Assembly: GCF_001982605.1 (NCBI RefSeq)
Contig: NZ_MLCN01000023.1
Coordinates: 1 to 64,000, forward strand
Length of the DNA stretch: 64,000 bases
From: Alkanindiges hydrocarboniclasticus
GTDB taxonomy: Bacteria; Pseudomonadota; Gammaproteobacteria; Pseudomonadales; Moraxellaceae
Reading direction: 5' to 3'
In this document: in pieces, positions 1 to 13,100 of the stretch
How the letters are laid out: each line of letters opens with the position of its first letter
How positions within the stretch are numbered: position 1 is the first letter of the stretch
The notes under the pieces: generated by a model
Database searches by the model: none
What the model was told of the DNA's origin: nothing
The model's input: the letters and a program-made list of their open reading frames with translations, nothing else
Translations under genes and position numbers: made by a program

Positions 1-218
1 TTGTACAAGCCTGTGAAAAATTATATGTAAGTTATTAAAATTAAATAATTTTATAGTAATATTCATACTGCATGCCAGTTGAGGTAATCTTAGCAAGAAT
101 TTTATAAAAAAGTCTGGCAGCCTTTAGCTCTAAAAATGATTTTAATTACCCAAAAGCCCTACTTTTATTTAAATACAATCTAAAAACCCAGCAAAAACTG
201 CTCATTTTCTGAAATTGC

Positions 219-248
219 TCGACATTTTGCAGCTTTTTTTTGTATAAG
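219..248 (+). promoter_or_regulatory. Candidate tig promoter
   Basis: A TCGACA -35-like box (219-224) is followed after 18 bp by a TATAAG -10-like box (243-248). It lies about 70 bp upstream of the chosen tig start. A second possible pair, TTGTAT/TATACT at 240-268, overlaps it. The call rests only on sigma-70 consensus matching by eye. Confidence 0.4.
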
Positions 249-320
249 ATCGCAGCTTGGCTTATACTAGCCGACTTTAAAATTTTAGCTCAACCTTATA
301 CATATATCATCGAGGAAGCC

Positions 321-1655
321 ATGATCGTTAAGACTGAAACGGTTTCGGGCGTTGCCCGTCGTCTAAATGTTACTGTTCCAACCAGCCGCATTGACGAACA
401 ATTTGAAGCTCGCCTGAAACGTGCAGCAAAAAACGTAAAAATCAATGGTTTCCGCCCAGGCAAGGTGCCCATGTCACGTATCCGTGCCGATTACGGCCCG
501 GGCATCCGTCAGGAAGTGATCAACGACATTATCCGTGACAGCGTATTTGAAGCCATTCAGCAGGAAAAAATCAATGCTGTTGGCATGCCAAACATTGAAA
601 AAGTAGACCTGAACAATGATGGTCTGGTGTATGAAGCCACTGTTGAAGTATATCCGGAAGTGACTGTAAAAGGTCTGGAAGATCTTTCCATCGACCGTAA
701 AACCTCTGAAGTGTCTGATGACGACGTAGAAACCATGATCGAAAACCTGCGCAAGCAGCGTCAGACATGGGCTGTTACCAAAGGTATGGCCAAAAAAGAC
801 ATGCAGGTGACTTTCGACTTTGAAGGCACTGTTGACGGTGAAAAGTTTGAAGGCGGCAGCGCACAGGACTTTAAACTGGTACTGGGTTCTGGCCGCATGA
901 TTCCCGGCTTTGAAGATGGTATCGTTGGCATGAAAGCCGGTGAAGAAAAAGTTATTGATGTGACTTTCCCGGAAGATTATCAGGCTGAAAACCTGCAAGG
1001 CAAAGCTGCCCAGTTCAAGATCACGCTAAAACAGGTTGAGAAGCCAAAGTTACCTGAGATTGATGCCGAGTTTTTAAACCTGTTCGGTGTAAGCGAAGAA
1101 GAAGGCGTTGACAAGCTGAAAGCTGATGTTCGCAAGAACATGGAACGCGAAGTAAAAAACAGCCTGCGTCAACAGTTGAAACAGGCTGCATTTAATGCCG
1201 TGCTGGAAAACAACGACGTTGAAGTGCCAAATGCCATGGTTACTGAAGAAATTGGCCGTCAGCGTCAGCAGATGCTGCAACAGTTTGCCCAGCAGTTTGG
1301 TGGCGCGCAGCAAAACTTTGACCAAAGCATGCTGCCGGACGAACTGTTCCGCGAGCAGGCTGAGCGTTCAGTGAAACTGGGTGTATTGATTGGCAAGGTA
1401 CTGGAAGATGCCAAGCTGTCAGTTGATCAGGAACGTGTGAAAGCGTTTATCGAAGAAACTGCCCAGTCTTATGAAGACCCAACCGAAGTGATTGAGTACT
1501 TCAACAGCGACAAGCAGCAACGCGCGCAAATTGAAGCTGTGGTACTGGAAGATCAGGTGGTTGACCATATTCTGGCCACTGCCAAAGTGACTGACCAGAC
1601 TATCAGCTATCAGGATCTGATCAAGGAGCAGCAAGCCCAGCGCGCTGGCCGCTAA
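321..1655 (+). CDS. tig: Trigger factor, ribosome-associated chaperone
   Basis: This is the 444-residue ribosome-docked chaperone and peptidyl-prolyl isomerase that receives nascent chains at the exit tunnel. The ribosome-binding signature GFRPGKVP is at residues 43-50. An FKBP-type isomerase domain follows at about 160-240, then the long helical SurA-like C-terminal domain. The frame is open upstream to 240, but the ATG at 321 has a GAGGA ribosome site just before it and gives the conserved start [10 protein letters not shown]. The gene heads the classic tig-clpP-clpX order. A strong terminator follows at once, so it is probably transcribed separately from clpP. Length and domain order are typical of the family. 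Confidence 0.97.
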   Translation: MIVKTETVSGVARRLNVTVPTSRIDEQFEARLKRAAKNVKINGFRPGKVPMSRIRADYGPGIRQEVINDIIRDSVFEAIQQEKINAVGMPNIEKVDLNNDGLVYEATVEVYPEVTVKGLEDLSIDRKTSEVSDDDVETMIENLRKQRQTWAVTKGMAKKDMQVTFDFEGTVDGEKFEGGSAQDFKLVLGSGRMIPGFEDGIVGMKAGEEKVIDVTFPEDYQAENLQGKAAQFKITLKQVEKPKLPEIDAEFLNLFGVSEEEGVDKLKADVRKNMEREVKNSLRQQLKQAAFNAVLENNDVEVPNAMVTEEIGRQRQQMLQQFAQQFGGAQQNFDQSMLPDELFREQAERSVKLGVLIGKVLEDAKLSVDQERVKAFIEETAQSYEDPTEVIEYFNSDKQQRAQIEAVVLEDQVVDHILATAKVTDQTISYQDLIKEQQAQRAGR

Positions 1656-1686
1656 TTGCCTGAAATTGTTGTTGTAACATAGCAGG

Positions 1687-1710
1687 AAAGGCGCTTTAAG
1701 CGCCTTTTTT
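1687..1710 (+). terminator. Rho-independent terminator after tig
   Basis: A perfect inverted repeat (AAAGGCGCTT / AAGCGCCTTT) ends in a run of six T. It lies 31 bp after the tig stop codon. Confidence 0.88.
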
Positions 1711-1859
1711 GTTGCGCTTTTAAAGACTATTCTGCTGCTTTTAGCCAAACAGGCATGCTGGTATTTTTCACAATGCAACAGCATAACCCCTTTGCAATTT
1801 TGGCTATTATCCGCCATAGTGTGAATATAGTTAAAACCAGCTTTATCAGGAAAAACAAA

Positions 1860-2486
1860 GTGTCATTTGATTTTGAAACTGCAAATTCTGCACCCATAAG
1901 TAACGCGCTAGTGCCCATGGTGGTTGAACAGTCTTCACGGGGCGAGCGTTCTTTTGATATCTATTCGCGCCTGCTGCGTGAACGGATTATTTTCCTGTCA
2001 GGTGAAGTTGAAGATCACATGGCAAACCTTATTGTGGCCCAGCTCTTGTTTTTGGAAGCTGAGAACCCAGATAAGGACATCCATTTGTACATCAATTCAC
2101 CGGGTGGTTCAGTGACTGCCGGTATGGCCATTTATGATGTGATGCAGTTTATCAAGCCGGATGTATCGACGACCTGTCTGGGTCAGGCTGCCAGTATGGG
2201 CGCGTTCCTGCTCAATGCCGGCGCACCGGGCAAGCGTTATGCGCTGGCTAATTCTCGTATCATGATTCACCAGCCGCTGGGTGGTTTTCGTGGTCAGGCA
2301 TCCGATATTGAAATCCATGCCCGTGAAATTATCCAGATCAAGGAAAAGCTGAACCGCCTGATGGCGCAGCACAGTGGTCAGGATTATGAGCGCATTGCAC
2401 GCGATACCGACCGTGATAATTTTTTAAATGCTGAAGCGGCACGTGAATACGGCCTGGTTGATGCAGTACTGTCCAAGCGTCCTTAA
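1860..2486 (+). CDS. clpP: ATP-dependent Clp protease proteolytic subunit
   Basis: ClpP forms the tetradecameric serine-protease barrel that degrades proteins unfolded by ClpX or ClpA. The protein has 208 residues, counted from a GTG at 1860 that is preceded by AGGA eight bases upstream. This start matches the usual family length of about 200-207. Catalytic residues are visible as Ser112 (in GQAASMGAF), His137 (in [10 protein letters not shown]) and Asp186 (in DTDRDNF). The frame stays open upstream to 1755, but those residues are not family-like. The ClpX gene follows 45 bp downstream on the same strand, so the two are probably co-transcribed. Confidence 0.96.
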   Translation: MSFDFETANSAPISNALVPMVVEQSSRGERSFDIYSRLLRERIIFLSGEVEDHMANLIVAQLLFLEAENPDKDIHLYINSPGGSVTAGMAIYDVMQFIKPDVSTTCLGQAASMGAFLLNAGAPGKRYALANSRIMIHQPLGGFRGQASDIEIHAREIIQIKEKLNRLMAQHSGQDYERIARDTDRDNFLNAEAAREYGLVDAVLSKRP

Positions 2487-2531
2487 GCCTACGGGTTTAA
2501 GCGTTTGGTAAATTAACCTATTGGAGTTCTC

Positions 2532-3860
2532 ATGTCCGATTTACCCAAAGGACAAAAAACCTGTTCGTTTTGTGGCAAGCGTCAAGCTGAAGTGAGCAAG
2601 CTGATTGCAGGTGAAAATGCGTTTATCTGTAATGAGTGCATTGAAGTCTGTACCGATCTGGTGCAAACCAGCCAGCAGGTAGAATCCGGTGACTGGGCCA
2701 AGCGTCCATTGCCAAAGCCCGCTGAAATCCGTGCGTCACTGGACCAGTATGTGATTGGTCAGGAAACGGCCAAAAAGACCTTATCGGTGGCTGTATACAA
2801 TCACTACAAGCGTTTAAAGGCCAGCCAGAATCTGTCTGCGCAGCAAGGCGTTAAAGATGCCATGGTCGAGCTGTCAAAAAGTAATATCCTGCTGATTGGC
2901 CCCACTGGCTCTGGTAAAACCCTGCTGGCGCAAACGCTGGCACGTTTGCTGGATGTCCCATTTGCCATGGCAGATGCCACCACCTTAACCGAAGCTGGTT
3001 ATGTGGGGGAAGATGTTGAAAACATCGTACAGAAACTGCTGCAAAAATCGGATTACGACATCGAAAAAGCGCAGATGGGTATCATCTATATTGATGAAAT
3101 CGATAAGATTACCCGCAAGAGCGATAATCCTTCCATTACCCGTGATGTATCCGGGGAAGGCGTGCAGCAAGCCCTGTTAAAAATGATTGAAGGCACGGTT
3201 GCTTCTATTCCGCCTCAAGGTGGCCGTAAGCATCCGCAGCAGGAATTTGTTCAGGTTGATACCAGCAATATCCTGTTCATTTGTGGTGGTGCTTTTGCCG
3301 GTCTTGAAAAACTGGTGAAACAGCGTCATGAAAAAGGCGGCATTGGCTTTAGTGCGGAAGTTCGCAAGAAAGATGAATCCAAGAAGCTGGGTCAGTTATT
3401 CCGTGAGGTAGAGCCGGAAGACCTGATCAAGTATGGCCTGATTCCTGAATTTATTGGTCGCTTGCCGGTGGTGGCTTCCCTTGAGGAGCTGGACGAAGAA
3501 GCACTGATGCAGATTCTGACAGAACCAAAGAATGCATTGACCCGCCAGTATCAATATTTGTTTGAAATGGAAAATGTTGACTTGGTGTTTGAGGATGCTG
3601 CATTACGGGCTGTGGCTAAAAAAGCACTGGAACGTAATACTGGCGCACGCGGCCTGCGTTCAATTCTGGAAAATGTATTGCTGGATACCATGTATGAGCT
3701 GCCCTCAGCAGATCATATTGGTACAGTACGCATTACTGAAGCAGTAATTAATGACAGCGCCAAGCCAATTTTTGAACCTGAGCGCCTGCCTGTATCGCCA
3801 AAGGCTGACCATACTTACTCAGCCGAGCATTTAACGCTGGTGGATTCGCGTAGCGCTTAA
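2532..3860 (+). CDS. clpX: ATP-dependent Clp protease ATPase subunit ClpX
   Basis: ClpX is the AAA+ unfoldase that recognises tagged substrates and feeds them to ClpP. The 442-residue protein starts with the zinc-binding domain (Cys11, Cys14, Cys33, Cys36). The Walker A motif GPTGSGKT follows at 123-130. The pore loop GYVGEDVEN and the Walker B motif IIYIDEIDK come next. The ATG has a GGAG site seven bases upstream. Position directly after clpP supports an operon. Length and motifs match E. coli ClpX closely (424 residues there); the C-terminus is slightly extended. A long perfect hairpin terminator ends the transcript. Confidence 0.97.
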   Translation: MSDLPKGQKTCSFCGKRQAEVSKLIAGENAFICNECIEVCTDLVQTSQQVESGDWAKRPLPKPAEIRASLDQYVIGQETAKKTLSVAVYNHYKRLKASQNLSAQQGVKDAMVELSKSNILLIGPTGSGKTLLAQTLARLLDVPFAMADATTLTEAGYVGEDVENIVQKLLQKSDYDIEKAQMGIIYIDEIDKITRKSDNPSITRDVSGEGVQQALLKMIEGTVASIPPQGGRKHPQQEFVQVDTSNILFICGGAFAGLEKLVKQRHEKGGIGFSAEVRKKDESKKLGQLFREVEPEDLIKYGLIPEFIGRLPVVASLEELDEEALMQILTEPKNALTRQYQYLFEMENVDLVFEDAALRAVAKKALERNTGARGLRSILENVLLDTMYELPSADHIGTVRITEAVINDSAKPIFEPERLPVSPKADHTYSAEHLTLVDSRSA

Positions 3861-3901
3861 TCTGGCTGTTATTAACACCAGTTAGGTCTTTACCAGTCAC
3901 T

Positions 3902-3933
3902 AAAAGCGCCTCATGATGAGGCGCTTTTTTTAT
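3902..3933 (+). terminator. Terminator after clpX
   Basis: The arms AAAAGCGCCTC and GAGGCGCTTTT enclose a five-base loop and run into seven T. The structure is nearly symmetrical, so it may also stop transcription of the converging MerR gene. Confidence 0.88.
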
Positions 3934-3971
3934 CACTGTGTTGTCCTGCTTGTTTATAGTGAGAAACCGGA

Positions 3972-4334
3972 TTAACACGCTTGGCGCAGAGGGCAGTTTA
4001 GCCCAATGGGTAATTCAAGCAATCGTTGCCGCAAGGTGTGCAGGCTGAGGATACGCTGGTCAATGAGTTGTATTTTTTCATCAATTACGGTTTTTACCAT
4101 GGCTTCTGGTAATTCACCACCGCGCAGCAACGGCAAAAATTCCTGAATTTCGTGCAGTGAAAAACCCAGCGATTGTGCCAGTTTAATTAGGCCCAGCACC
4201 TCAATAATGTCATGATCATAATAGCGATAGCCATTATTTTGCCGCTTACTGTGAATCAGTCCGGATTTTTCATAAAAACGAATGGCATCGCGGCTGATAC
4301 CTGCCTGTGTGGCAACTTCACCAATCTGCATCAT
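3972..4334 (-). CDS. MerR-family transcriptional regulator
   Basis: This one-component regulator has an N-terminal MerR winged helix (start MMQIGEVATQAG, then DAIRFYEKSGLI) and a dimerising coiled coil, followed by a tail with two Cys (GLNCPLRQAC). MerR proteins bind between widely spaced -35 and -10 boxes and untwist the promoter when induced. The gene is divergent from a reductase at 4428, with a matching operator between them. I chose the start at 4334 (ATG ATG after GGGAA). An ATG at 4361 with AAGG upstream is possible and would add nine residues. The frame open to 4385 would run over the operator. The inducer is unknown; the tail cysteines could sense metal, oxidants or electrophiles, but this is inference. 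Confidence 0.85.
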   Translation of the reverse strand: MMQIGEVATQAGISRDAIRFYEKSGLIHSKRQNNGYRYYDHDIIEVLGLIKLAQSLGFSLHEIQEFLPLLRGGELPEAMVKTVIDEKIQLIDQRILSLHTLRQRLLELPIGLNCPLRQAC

Positions 4335-4363
4335 TTTTCCCGATATTTTTTTCAGTATCATGC

Positions 4364-4395
4364 TTGACCTTGAAGTGTACTCCACTGTTTAGACT
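4364..4395 (+). promoter_or_regulatory. MerR-type operator/promoter for the divergent reductase gene
   Basis: A TTGACC -35 box (4364-4369) and a TAGACT -10 box (4390-4395) are separated by 20 bp, longer than the usual 17 and typical of MerR-controlled promoters. The spacer holds an imperfect inverted repeat, TTGAAGT-N2-ACTCCAC, resembling the TTGGAGT-N2-ACTCCAA operators of this class. It lies 33 bp upstream of the reductase start. Confidence 0.65.
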
Positions 4396-4427
4396 TTGTC
4401 TGTGTTCATCCAAACAGGAAGAGAGAC

Positions 4428-5522
4428 ATGATAACAACGACAGTACTGGTAACGGGTGCAAGTGGCTTTATAGGGCGTTATCTGGTGTTAAAGCTATTGC
4501 AGCAGGGTGATCGGGTATTTGCCCTGCTTAGGAATCCCAAAGTACAACTGGCTCAATTGCACACATGGCTGCAACAGCAGGGGATTGATCCAGTTGATTT
4601 AAACCGCATGGAAAGCGTGCAGGGTGATTTTAGCCAGCAGACACTGGGAATTAGTCAGGCAGATTGGCAGCGTATGGGCTTGGTCAGCGTGGTATACCAA
4701 TGTGCGGCATTGTATCAGTGGAATTTAACCCAGCAGCAGGCACGCCAGATTAATGTGATTGCGCCACTAAAGCTGATGCAGTTGGCCAGCCAGCATGTCC
4801 AGCTCGAACGCTTTGTACAGGTTTCCGGTTATATGCTTAAGGTGGAATCGCATCTGCAAAAACTGGGCATTGATTGCCAGCAGCCGGATCAGACCAACTG
4901 GCCGCAAGTCTACAAAAAAGTGGGCAGTTACGAGGCATCCAAGCTGGAAAGCCATTTTGTAATAAAAGACGCTGCACGCCAGCAAGGTATTGCATTGACC
5001 CTGATTTTACCGGCTGCCATTATTGGTAATAGCCAACATGGAGAGCTAGACGCCGCACAACCGATTTATCAAACTTTCAAGGATTTATTACAGCAACGAC
5101 TGGCAGCAATACCCGGTAGCAAAAAGCATCGGCTGCCAATGATTAGTGTGGATTATGTGGCCGCGTTTATGGCAAAAATTGCCAGTGTGTCCGAGAGTAT
5201 CGATCAGGAGTATTTGCTGCTGGATAATGCCACGCCAAGCTTGCAGCAAGTATTAAAGATTGGCGCAGAAGCAGCACAGGTGACAGCCCCAACAAACCAT
5301 ATTCCTATTGCTGTGTTGCAATGCTTGTCCCGCTGGCACTGGCTGGCAACAACACTCAATATTGCTGCCGAGGCATTGCCATTTATTCGTACGGAAAGTT
5401 TTGATACGCGGCAGGCTGATGACATGGCGCAAAAGCTGGGTTTGGAGAAACCTCGCATTAATCATGTGATTCAACAAACTGCACGCTATGTACAACAGGA
5501 TTTAGCTAACCATTTATCTTAA
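4428..5522 (+). CDS. Extended short-chain dehydrogenase/reductase (epimerase/reductase-like)
   Basis: This 364-residue protein has an N-terminal Rossmann fold with the nucleotide motif TGASGFIGRYL (about residues 9-19). It also has the extended-SDR active site: a Ser in VQVSGY and the Tyr-Lys pair in YEASK. The overall pattern resembles dihydroflavonol-reductase-like or fatty-acyl-reductase-like extended SDRs acting with NAD(P)H; the substrate cannot be told. An AGGAAGAGAG site precedes the ATG. The gene is controlled by the divergent MerR regulator if the shared operator is correctly read, which suggests a detoxifying role for a reactive carbonyl or similar inducer (inference). It ends 20 bp from the convergent amidotransferase gene, with no obvious terminator between. 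Confidence 0.85.
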   Translation: MITTTVLVTGASGFIGRYLVLKLLQQGDRVFALLRNPKVQLAQLHTWLQQQGIDPVDLNRMESVQGDFSQQTLGISQADWQRMGLVSVVYQCAALYQWNLTQQQARQINVIAPLKLMQLASQHVQLERFVQVSGYMLKVESHLQKLGIDCQQPDQTNWPQVYKKVGSYEASKLESHFVIKDAARQQGIALTLILPAAIIGNSQHGELDAAQPIYQTFKDLLQQRLAAIPGSKKHRLPMISVDYVAAFMAKIASVSESIDQEYLLLDNATPSLQQVLKIGAEAAQVTAPTNHIPIAVLQCLSRWHWLATTLNIAAEALPFIRTESFDTRQADDMAQKLGLEKPRINHVIQQTARYVQQDLANHLS

Positions 5523-5541
5523 CAGGTTTAAAAAATCAATT

Positions 5542-6348
5542 TTAACTGGCTTCAACCAGTCGCTGGATGATGGTGTGCGCGGTCTGGTGAACTTTGCCAT
5601 CCTGAAACCAGATCAGTTCACCCGGCTGGTATTTTTGCCAGATTTCATTGTCAGTCAGCGGGGCGGTCGCAACCACGGCCACCCGGTCTTCTGGCTTGGT
5701 GACCTGACTAAAATCAATTTCCACATCCATATCCACCAGATGCGCATGCTGGAAAGGCCACTCGCGCACAATCCAGTGCAGGTGGGTGGTGGCATAGCTA
5801 AACAGTGCCTGACCATTGGACAGGATAAAATTGAAAGTCCCGTATTCTGCAATTTTGGGTGAAACTTCAGCCAGAAAATCAAAAATCTGCTGTTGTGAGG
5901 GTTCATCCTTGCCAAAACGATGGCGCAGCTCTTGCAAAATATAGCAGTAAGCACGTTCGCTATCGGTAGTGCCAACCGGCATAAACTGGCCACACAACTG
6001 GGGCCAGTATTCCTTTAAGTCCCCGTTATGGGCAAAAATCCAGTGACGACCCCACAGTTCGCGCATGAAGGGATGGTTATTTTCAAGTTCAATCTTGCCT
6101 TGGGTGGCCTTACGAATATGGGCAATCACATTACGTGACTTGATGGGATAATTGCGAATAAAGTCCGCCAGTGGCGAATGCACGGCAGACTGGCAGTCAA
6201 TAAACAGGCGGCAGGCTTTTTGTTCAAAAAAGGCAATACCAAAACCATCGGCATGATCGGAGGTAATGCCCGCGCGCTGGCTAAAGCCTTTAAACGAAAA
6301 GGTAATATCGGTTGGCGTGGCACAGTTCATGCCCAGTAACTCGCACAT
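5542..6348 (-). CDS. Class II glutamine amidotransferase (YafJ-like)
   Basis: The start at 6348 gives MCELLGMNC, placing the N-terminal nucleophile Cys at position 2, as required of Ntn-type class II amidotransferases. The upstream in-frame stretch to 6414 is therefore not coding. Conserved features are the HIRKATQG segment, the HNGDLKEYWPQL segment and the DSERAYCYIL segment that bind glutamine and shape the active site. The 268-residue protein matches the YafJ/GAT-II family, whose acceptor substrate is unknown. It is transcribed in the same direction as argB, 275 bp downstream of it, and may have its own promoter. No strong ribosome site is visible. Confidence 0.9.
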   Translation of the reverse strand: MCELLGMNCATPTDITFSFKGFSQRAGITSDHADGFGIAFFEQKACRLFIDCQSAVHSPLADFIRNYPIKSRNVIAHIRKATQGKIELENNHPFMRELWGRHWIFAHNGDLKEYWPQLCGQFMPVGTTDSERAYCYILQELRHRFGKDEPSQQQIFDFLAEVSPKIAEYGTFNFILSNGQALFSYATTHLHWIVREWPFQHAHLVDMDVEIDFSQVTKPEDRVAVVATAPLTDNEIWQKYQPGELIWFQDGKVHQTAHTIIQRLVEAS

Positions 6349-6623
6349 ACAAGAACCACACTCAGGCAAAAATAGGATTAATAATAAATACTCAGCACAC
6401 AAGAGCAATGACATAAAACGCTAGGGATATTGTGCATAAGCCCTGACAAGAGTGCAAATTATCATTTGCATTGCTGTGATAAAAATTACTTGATGAAAAT
6501 TGCTTGATGAAAAACGGGTTTGATCGCAGTGCAGTGGCAAAAAGCAGCTTAATTAAAAACTACCCAGCAATAAAAATTGCCCACAACTTAAAGCAGTTAT
6601 GGACAATCAGGCTACCGCAGGAT

Positions 6624-10065
<3,442 letters not shown>

Positions 10066-10192
10066 GACACACTTCCTTGATCGTTCTTGACATTACTGGA
10101 TCATATTAACGGCCATGCTTAACCAGCAAAGCCGCCACAGTAAGGCCGGATTATGATTTCAATGGTTTTAACCCATTCACTGCACGGGCGGG

Positions 10193-10645
10193 TTACGCAG
10201 TACCCGTATGGCCAAAACCACCGCTGCCACGTTCAGTTTGCTCAAAGTCATTCACAACTTCAAGTTGAGTTTGTATAACAGGAACCAGCACATATTGTGC
10301 CATTCGCTCACCCGGGGCCAGCGTAAAAGCAGTTGTACCGCGATTCCACACTGAAACCATCAGTTCACCCTGATAGTCAGAGTCTATTAACCCCACCAGA
10401 TTGCCCAGAACAATGCCATGTTTATGTCCCAGCCCGGAACGGGGTAAAATCAGGCCAGCATAGTGTGGATCAGCAATATAAATGGCCATGCCGGTTTTAA
10501 CCAGTACGGTATCACCCGGGTTAAGCACAATGGCTTCATCAATACAGGCCCGCAGGTCAATGCCCGCAGAGCCTGCAGTCGCATGGGTAGGCAAAGGCCA
10601 GGTGGTGCCAATCCGTGAGTCCAGAATTTTAACTTGAAGTTTCAT
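10193..10645 (-). CDS. dut: Deoxyuridine 5'-triphosphate nucleotidohydrolase
   Basis: The trimeric dUTPase hydrolyses dUTP to dUMP and pyrophosphate, keeping uracil out of DNA and supplying dUMP for dTMP synthesis. All five motifs are present in 150 residues: [38 protein letters not shown] and the C-terminal arm [10 protein letters not shown]. The ATG is preceded by AGGA at eight bases. It sits upstream of algC-argB on the same strand with a gap of 127 bp, a conserved arrangement in pseudomonads and relatives. Confidence 0.96.
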   Translation of the reverse strand: MKLQVKILDSRIGTTWPLPTHATAGSAGIDLRACIDEAIVLNPGDTVLVKTGMAIYIADPHYAGLILPRSGLGHKHGIVLGNLVGLIDSDYQGELMVSVWNRGTTAFTLAPGERMAQYVLVPVIQTQLEVVNDFEQTERGSGGFGHTGTA

Positions 10646-10760
10646 GCATCATTATCCTAAATGATTGAATAGGCGAATTGCTTAAAAAGCAGGCAAGGCT
10701 GGCCGAATGGTAAAATTATAAGCGCCAAGTATCGAAACACCTAGCGCAAGTAACTGATAT

Positions 10761-12806
10761 CTATTTCATTAGTGCTTTTAAATTGGCCAGATAGGCCGCG
10801 GCCTGCGCTTTTGGGTCAACATTAGACAGTTTTTGTTTCTTTTTGCCAGACCATTCCAGTTCTTCCTCTGGCAGTTCATCCAGAAAACGGCTAGGGGTAG
10901 TATGCCGCATTTGCCCGCCCGCCTTGCGTTGTTCGGCCAGGGTCAGGGTGAGGCCTTGCCTTGCGCGGGTAATGCCCACATACATCAGGCGGCGTTCTTC
11001 TTCAATGGAATCCCCGGCAATGGAGTTGCGGTGCGGCAGCAATTCTTCTTCCAGTCCCATAATGTAAACATAGGGAAATTCCAGCCCCTTGGCCGCATGC
11101 AGGGTCATCAGGTTGACCTTGTCGGTGTCATCTTCTTCCTGTTGCTGTTCCAGCAAGTCCAGCAGCACCAGCTTGCGAATAACGCTTTCAATATTGCGTT
11201 CATCCACATCATCGGCACGGGTAATCAGGCTCTGGATACTGCTATACAGGGTTTCAATATTGTCCAGTTTGGTTTTTTCTGCGGCTGGTGTTGCAGCCTG
11301 TTCACGCACAAAATCAATATAGCCGGTTTCATTAATCATCTGGCGCACCACCGGCACCGGATCATCATTGTCATGCAGGCGACGGGTATAATCCTCAATA
11401 AATCCGGCGAATTCGTGCAGTTGTGACGCGGCTTTTTTGGCAAATACCATGCTCAGGCGCTGGTCTGCCGAGGCACTTAGCAATGACAAATGATTGTCCT
11501 GCGCAAACAGGCCCAGCTTTTCCAGGGTGGCCGGGCCAATGGCGCGCTTGGGCGTGTTGATAATGCGCAGAAAGGCACTGTCATCTTCCGGGTTGATAAT
11601 CAGGCGCAGGTAACTCATCACGTCCTTGATTTCCGCACGGGCAAAGAATGAGGTGCCACCAGATAACTTATACGGAATTTGCATCTGGCGTAGCTGGGCT
11701 TCCAGCACACGGGCCTGAAAATTACCGCGGTACAGCACGGCATAATCCTTCCATGATTTGCCATTCATCAGCTTGTGGTTCATCAGGTCATGCGCCACGC
11801 GTTCGGCTTCATCGTCATCATTGCGGCAGGTAATAATCCGGATGGCTTCACCATGGCCTTTATCGCTCCACAACTGCTTTTCAAACAGGTGCGGATTGTT
11901 GGTAATCACCGAGTTGGCCGCTTTTAAAATCCGGCTGGTTGAACGGTAATTCTGTTCCAGCTTAATGACTTTAAGACTGGGAAAATCTTCGGCCAGCAGG
12001 GCCATGTTTTCCGGCTTGGCACCACGCCATGCATAAATCGACTGGTCGTCATCACCCACGGCAGTAAAGCGACCCATGACGCCCACCAATAGTTTGACCA
12101 GCATATACTGTGCAGTATTGGTATCCTGATATTCATCCACCAACAGGTAACGCACGCGGTTTTGCCACTTATCACGGATTTCAGCATTTTCTTGCAGCAA
12201 GCGGGTGGGCAGCGCAATCAGGTCATCAAAATCTACGGCATTGTAAGCACGGATGTTGCGCTCATAAAGCTCGTACAATTGTGCCAGATGTACGTCTTCG
12301 GGGGTTTCAGCGGTACTCATTGCCTGTGGCGGGAGTAGCAGGTCGTTTTTCCAGTCGGAAATGCGGCGCATGGCCTTGCCAATCAGTTCCTTGCTATCGG
12401 CACCGGCCAGATTGTCCTTGTGCATTAAATCCATCAGCAGGCGCTTGCAGTCGTCCGCATCCAGAATGGAAAAATTATTCTTGAGTGGCGTGTGCTTAAG
12501 CTCGATCCGTAACAGGTTTAAACCAAAATTGTGAAACGTGGAAACCGTTAAACCCTTGGATTCTTCGCGTGGAATCAGCTTGCCCACACGTTCCTTCATT
12601 TCGCGCGCGGCCTTGTTGGTAAAGGTCATGGCGGTAATACGATGCGCCGGAACCCCACAGTTTTGAATCAGGTGGGCAATCTTGCGGGTAATCACGGCAG
12701 TTTTGCCTGAACCTGCACCGGCCAGAACCAATAGCGGCCCTGACACATAGGTCATGGCTTCCTGCTGACGGGGATTAAGCTGGCTCAGTTTTGCATTACT
12801 GCTCAT
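10761..12806 (-). CDS. rep: ATP-dependent DNA helicase Rep (UvrD/Rep family)
   Basis: This 681-residue superfamily 1A helicase translocates 3'-5' on single-stranded DNA and helps replication forks pass protein roadblocks. Visible motifs are Walker A AGAGSGKT (29-36), the DEYQDTN Walker B, VGDDDQSIYAWRGA (motif III), QNYRST (motif IV) and VNLMTLHAAKGLEFPYV (motif V). The absence of a long C-terminal Tudor-like extension, together with the overall length, favours Rep over UvrD or PcrA. The transcript starts in a 294-bp region divergent from the beta-repeat pair at 13101. It is separate in function from dut and algC downstream. Confidence 0.93.
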   Translation of the reverse strand: MSSNAKLSQLNPRQQEAMTYVSGPLLVLAGAGSGKTAVITRKIAHLIQNCGVPAHRITAMTFTNKAAREMKERVGKLIPREESKGLTVSTFHNFGLNLLRIELKHTPLKNNFSILDADDCKRLLMDLMHKDNLAGADSKELIGKAMRRISDWKNDLLLPPQAMSTAETPEDVHLAQLYELYERNIRAYNAVDFDDLIALPTRLLQENAEIRDKWQNRVRYLLVDEYQDTNTAQYMLVKLLVGVMGRFTAVGDDDQSIYAWRGAKPENMALLAEDFPSLKVIKLEQNYRSTSRILKAANSVITNNPHLFEKQLWSDKGHGEAIRIITCRNDDDEAERVAHDLMNHKLMNGKSWKDYAVLYRGNFQARVLEAQLRQMQIPYKLSGGTSFFARAEIKDVMSYLRLIINPEDDSAFLRIINTPKRAIGPATLEKLGLFAQDNHLSLLSASADQRLSMVFAKKAASQLHEFAGFIEDYTRRLHDNDDPVPVVRQMINETGYIDFVREQAATPAAEKTKLDNIETLYSSIQSLITRADDVDERNIESVIRKLVLLDLLEQQQEEDDTDKVNLMTLHAAKGLEFPYVYIMGLEEELLPHRNSIAGDSIEEERRLMYVGITRARQGLTLTLAEQRKAGGQMRHTTPSRFLDELPEEELEWSGKKKQKLSNVDPKAQAAAYLANLKALMK

Positions 12807-13100
12807 TGTATATGGTACTCAAGAAAAACAAGGCCCGGAAAATCAGGCTTAAAAAAAGGTAAAAACAACCACGGGATTATAGGCAATGCGCTTTGTTTAA
12901 GGGAGCTTTTAATTTTGTAAAAGTTCATGTGAAAGCCAAGACACGTCGCCAACTGACGTGTAAATAGCAAAATAAAAATATTACATAAATTATTATTACG
13001 GCTAAGTAACTGTAAGAATAATTACCAATTGCCAGAATAATAAGAAAAAATAAGTGATTAAACTCGCCTCATTATTAAGTAAATAGCGGAGCAACCCCAA

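Noticed and set aside
6484-6516. Short direct repeat CTTGATGAAAA in the argB-amidotransferase gap
   Set aside because: Two copies only of a short AT-rich motif; likely chance.
12943-12962. ACACGTC/GACGTGT hairpin upstream of the beta-repeat pair
   Set aside because: It has no T-run and no clear regulator; too short to call.
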